Assembly: GCA_029267795.1 (NCBI GenBank)
Contig: JAJUHR010000082.1
Location: 1-7,683 of the forward strand
Direction of reading: 5' to 3'
DNA from: Planctomycetota bacterium
Lineage (GTDB): Bacteria > Planctomycetota > Phycisphaerae > Phycisphaerales > Phycisphaeraceae
DNA: 7,683 nucleotides
Part shown: piece by piece, positions 5,851 through 7,683 of the stretch
How the letters are laid out: every line of letters starts with the position of its first letter
How positions within the stretch are numbered: the first letter of the stretch is position 1
Notes under the pieces: model-generated
Databases searched by the model: none
Seen by the model: only the letters and a program-made list of their open reading frames with translations
What the model was told of the DNA's origin: nothing
Translations under genes and position numbers: made by a program

Positions 5851-6672
5851 TTAAGGGTGCCGCATCTTCCACCGCCCCGCCGTCGCCGCCAGCCGGGGAA
5901 ACGCCGTGCACATCGCCAGCCCGTAACGCGTCAGCGGCTGGGGCCAGACCTCCGGCTTGGGCCGCCTCAGGCAACGCACAACCGCCTTAGCCACCTTCTC
6001 AGCGCTCTGCACGAAAAAGCCGTCCGTGGAGACCCACCTGGGTAACCCGCCGGACGCCCTCCCCGCCTGCTCGAAGAATTCGGTCCGTGTCGTCACCGGG
6101 TGCACGCTGGCCACGTCGATACGCTCCCCCTCCAATTCCGCCCGCAGCGCCCCGGCGATCGAATCCTGAGCCGCCTTTGTGGCGCAGTACGCCCCATACC
6201 GCGGCATCGCGATCTCGCTGACCGCGCTGGAACAGACCAAAATATGCCCGTGCTCCCCCGGCCGATCATGCAGCGTCCTGCGGATCGCCGGCACCGCTTC
6301 CCGAATGCAACGGACCGTCCCGAAAAAGTTGGTCTCGAAGATCGCCCGCAACTGCAGCTCGGTCGTCTCCATCAGCGTTGCGAAGAAGCCATAACCGGCG
6401 TTGGCAAACAGCACGTCGAGCCTGCCAAATTCCGTCTCGGTGCGCTCGATCAGCCTCCGCACGTCCTGGCTGCGCGTCACGTCGCACTCCACCGCCAGAG
6501 CCCGCCCCCCGTCGCCAACGATCTGACCGACGACCTGCTTGAGCCGATCCACCCTCCGCGCCGCTCCTACGACACGCATCCCCGCAGCGGCGCACGCCAG
6601 CGCCGTCGCCGCCCCGATCCCCGAGCTCGCCCCCGTAATCACGATGACTTTGTCTCTTAGATCGCGCGCCAT
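5851..6672 (-). CDS. Short-chain dehydrogenase/reductase (SDR family)
   Basis: Predicted 273-aa NAD(P)-dependent oxidoreductase of the classical SDR type, cytoplasmic, substrate unknown. A Rossmann fold begins at residue 8 (KVIVITGASSGIG). The cofactor motif TGASSGIG is at 13-20, CDVT at 63-66 near the adenine pocket, and FANAG at 89-93. Active-site residues are Asn115, Ser149, Tyr162 and Lys166 (YCATK). Arg39-Arg40 after the second strand suggests a preference for NADP(H), which is inference. The length matches the family. The start is ATG at 6672 (MARDLRDK); the frame is open far upstream over pyrE, but that part is out of phase with any homology. The stop codon lies inside the right arm of the inverted repeat at 5842-5855, so the last few residues may derive from the repeat. 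Divergent from pyrE and convergent with the sigma-factor operon. Confidence 0.93.
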   Translation of the reverse strand: MARDLRDKVIVITGASSGIGAATALACAAAGMRVVGAARRVDRLKQVVGQIVGDGGRALAVECDVTRSQDVRRLIERTETEFGRLDVLFANAGYGFFATLMETTELQLRAIFETNFFGTVRCIREAVPAIRRTLHDRPGEHGHILVCSSAVSEIAMPRYGAYCATKAAQDSIAGALRAELEGERIDVASVHPVTTRTEFFEQAGRASGGLPRWVSTDGFFVQSAEKVAKAVVRCLRRPKPEVWPQPLTRYGLAMCTAFPRLAATAGRWKMRHP

Positions 6673-6680
6673 GGTCGCAG

Positions 6681-6686
6681 AGTGTA
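6681..6686 (-). promoter_or_regulatory. -10-like hexamer, possible leaderless promoter of the dehydrogenase
   Basis: Read on the minus strand, TACACT ends 8 nt before the ATG and matches four of six -10 positions. Transcription would begin at or next to the start codon. No good -35 box is visible 17 bp upstream, and no Shine-Dalgarno precedes the ATG. Confidence 0.35.
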
Positions 6687-6748
6687 ACGGCTGCCCCCAC
6701 AAACACCCACTGGGTTCCCCAACACGCTGCGCCGGGCGCACCACGTGT

Positions 6749-6760
6749 AGGCCCGGGCCT
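6749..6760. promoter_or_regulatory. 12-bp perfect palindrome between divergent genes
   Basis: AGGCCCGGGCCT is a perfect 12-bp dyad lying between the divergent dehydrogenase and pyrE starts, close to a CACGTG palindrome (6742-6747). It could be an operator, but GC-rich dyads of this length also arise by chance here. The remainder of the 186-bp gap shows nothing else beyond the two -10-like boxes. Confidence 0.25.
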
Positions 6761-6845
6761 GCCCGGACATTTCGTCCCCTCCAAACCGTACCGTCTTCGC
6801 CGCAAGCCCTCATTCCCCCGGCCGTCTTGCCGCTACCATCCCTCG

Positions 6846-6851
6846 TATACT
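6846..6851 (+). promoter_or_regulatory. -10 hexamer, likely leaderless promoter of pyrE
   Basis: TATACT matches five of six -10 consensus positions and ends 7 nt before the pyrE ATG, which would put the transcription start at the initiation codon. There is no Shine-Dalgarno in TACCCCC before the ATG, consistent with leaderless translation. GTCTTG (6824-6829) lies 16 bp upstream as a poor -35. An alternative -10, TACCAT, is at 6834-6839. Confidence 0.45.
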
Positions 6852-6858
6852 TACCCCC

Positions 6859-7386
6859 ATGGACAACGGCGAACTGATCCGACGCATCCGAGACGTGGCC
6901 TTGCTCCACGGCGACTTCACCCTCCGCAGCGGCCGCAAGAGCAAGTACTACCTGGACAAGTACCTCTTCGAGACCCAGCCCGACATCCTCGCCGCCCTGG
7001 GCCAGCGCATCGCCGCTCACGCCGACGCCTCCATCGACCGCCTCGCCGGCGCCGAGCTCGGCGGCATCCCGCTCGTCACAGCCGCATCCCTGGCCTGCGG
7101 CAAACCCTCCGTCCTGATCCGTAACCAAAAGAAAGACTATGGCACCGCCAAGCAATTGGAGGGCAAGCTCAACCCCGGCGACCGCGTCCTGCTGGTCGAA
7201 GACGTGGTCACCACCGGCGGTCAGCTCCTCGAAGCCGTCAAGACCATCCAGAACGCCGGCGCCACCGTCGCCAAGATCGTCGCGGTGATCGATCGCCAGG
7301 AAGGCGCCCGGGAGAACATCGAAGCCGCCGGGTACCGGCTCGTCGCACTCTTCACCAAACACGACCTGGGCATCCGTGAGGATTGA
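6859..7386 (+). CDS. pyrE: Orotate phosphoribosyltransferase
   Basis: Cytoplasmic enzyme of de novo pyrimidine synthesis that joins orotate and PRPP to give orotidine 5'-monophosphate and pyrophosphate. The 175-aa length is at the short end but normal for bacterial PyrE. The N-terminus has the family signature FTLRSGRKSKYYLD (20-33). The mid-section has GAELGGIPLV (64-73), and the flexible catalytic loop is RNQKKDYGTAKQLEG (88-102), with Lys91/Lys92 as catalytic candidates. The PRPP-binding motif VLLVEDVVTTGG is at 110-121, followed by the usual AGATV helix region. The start is the ATG at 6859, which fits the family N-terminus. No Shine-Dalgarno is present, and a -10 box sits 7 nt upstream. 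It stands alone, divergent from the dehydrogenase, and ends at a strong intrinsic terminator; no other pyr gene is in the window. Confidence 0.97.
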   Translation: MDNGELIRRIRDVALLHGDFTLRSGRKSKYYLDKYLFETQPDILAALGQRIAAHADASIDRLAGAELGGIPLVTAASLACGKPSVLIRNQKKDYGTAKQLEGKLNPGDRVLLVEDVVTTGGQLLEAVKTIQNAGATVAKIVAVIDRQEGARENIEAAGYRLVALFTKHDLGIRED

Positions 7387-7466
7387 CCCGTAAGGCAGCT
7401 CATCGACCCGCTCTCAAAACGACGTGAACCGTCACAGGAGATCTGTGTTCTGCCCAACGCTACCCG

Positions 7467-7500
7467 AAGCCCACGCATTGCGATGCGTGGGCTTTCTTTC
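7467..7500 (+). terminator. Rho-independent terminator downstream of pyrE
   Basis: A perfect 12-bp stem, AAGCCCACGCAT (7467-7478) with ATGCGTGGGCTT (7483-7494), closes a TGCG tetraloop and runs into a T-rich tail (TTTCTTTC, 7493-7500). It lies 80 bp after the pyrE stop. The A residues at the left foot give a shorter T-run on the opposite strand, so it may also act weakly on a minus-strand transcript arriving from the right. Confidence 0.92.
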
Positions 7501-7526
7501 CCATTCTCTCGCGGTCGAGTCGAACA

Positions 7527-7567
7527 GGGTGCCACGCGGCACGCCGAGCGAAGGCGAGGCTGCCGTG
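7527..7567. repeat. GGGTGCCACG palindromic repeat after pyrE
   Basis: GGGTGCC (7527-7533) opens a long imperfect hairpin. CGGCA (7537-7541) pairs with TGCCG (7561-7565), and CGCC pairs with GGCG inside it, around a GAGCGAA loop. The flanking CAC/GTG symmetry matches the element at 5723-5756. The AGCGAAG-like loop is shared with the copy at 2187-2216. Confidence 0.55.
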
Positions 7568-7619
7568 TACGCAAAACAACACCTCGATGGAATGGGGACC
7601 CCGTGCTTTGTTAAAACCT

Positions 7620-7683
7620 CTACGCCGACACCGGCAGCGTTTTCCTAAGCCGCTGCACCACCTCGATCACGATCGGCACCGCC
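7620..7683 (-). CDS. C-terminal end of an unidentified protein (partial, runs off the right edge)
   Basis: On the minus strand an open frame enters from the window edge and ends at TAG (7620-7622), giving AVPIVIEVVQRLRKTLPVSA. The alternation of aliphatic and charged residues and GC-rich third positions look like genuine coding sequence, and convergence with pyrE around the terminator fits. With about 20 residues, no family can be named. Confidence 0.4.
   Translation of the reverse strand, partial: AVPIVIEVVQRLRKTLPVSA

Larger units (their letters stand above)
5681..5855. repeat. 175-bp block bounded by 14-bp perfect inverted repeats (MITE-like)
   Basis: CTTAACAACCTTTT (5681-5694) is repeated in exact inverse complement at 5842-5855 (AAAAGGTTGTTAAG). 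The interval holds no gene. It contains the GGGTGCC hairpin element at 5723-5756, a 10-bp palindrome GCCCCGGGGC (5807-5816) and an A-rich run (5832-5845) that is out of character for this GC-rich DNA. The right arm contains the stop codon of the minus-strand dehydrogenase. Possible readings are a small non-autonomous mobile element, or a two-way termination region between convergent genes, with T-rich transcripts in both directions. No target-site duplication could be assigned. Confidence 0.5.

Noticed and set aside
6673..7362. 230-residue N-terminal extension of the dehydrogenase
   Set aside because: It runs antisense through pyrE and the intergenic gap. The SDR fold begins immediately after the ATG at 6672.
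7433..7447. CACAG-GAGAT-CTGTG dyad after pyrE
   Set aside because: The stem is only 5 bp with no T-run, and a much stronger terminator follows at 7467.
7424..7648. 74-aa + strand frame with an AGGAG upstream of an internal GTG at 7445
   Set aside because: It reads straight through the pyrE intrinsic terminator and the GGGTGCC palindrome, and shows no protein-like conservation pattern.

Overview
This GC-rich window carries eight complete genes, plus what looks like the 3' end of a ninth at the right edge. No rRNA, tRNA, CRISPR array, transposase or phage gene was seen. The best guess for the source is a planctomycete, probably of the Phycisphaerae type. That rests on an ECF sigma factor coupled to a membrane protein with a DUF1559/pseudopilin-like ectodomain, a SCO-DUF420 fusion, poor Shine-Dalgarno use at several starts, and intergenic GGGTGCC-type palindromic repeats. 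This is inference from gene content, not from a marker gene.

Left block (1-2049, + strand): an ABC-2 type transporter permease overlaps by four bases (GTGA) a gene for a SCO-type copper chaperone fused to a DUF420 membrane domain. Both halves of the fusion belong to cytochrome c oxidase assembly, so this looks like the tail of an oxidase maturation operon. The ABC ATPase is expected just left of the window. A 241-bp gap (2050-2290) full of hairpins and GGGTGCC repeats follows. Next comes a full-length DUF1015 protein (2291-3655) with a clear DGHHRY motif.

Middle block (3876-5655, + strand): an ECF sigma factor, a 39-codon ORF and a single-pass membrane protein are linked by stop/start overlaps (TGATG, then ATGA) and should be translationally coupled. 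The membrane protein is a likely anti-sigma or sensor partner. Its transmembrane segment and ectodomain resemble a pilin-like DUF1559 protein with a degenerate class III motif buried about 110 residues into the chain. This three-gene unit is the most interesting candidate system here.

Right block (5656-7683): the 195-bp gap at 5656-5850 holds two exact tandem 18-bp units, a GGGTGCC hairpin element and an inverted 14-bp copy of the tandem sequence. The inverted copy contains the stop codon of a minus-strand short-chain dehydrogenase (5851-6672). Divergent from it is pyrE (orotate phosphoribosyltransferase, 6859-7386). Both divergent genes have -10-like hexamers only 7-8 nt before their ATG, suggesting leaderless mRNAs. 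pyrE is followed by a textbook intrinsic terminator (12-bp stem, T-rich tail), another GGGTGCC palindrome, and the apparent C-terminus of a minus-strand gene running off the right edge.
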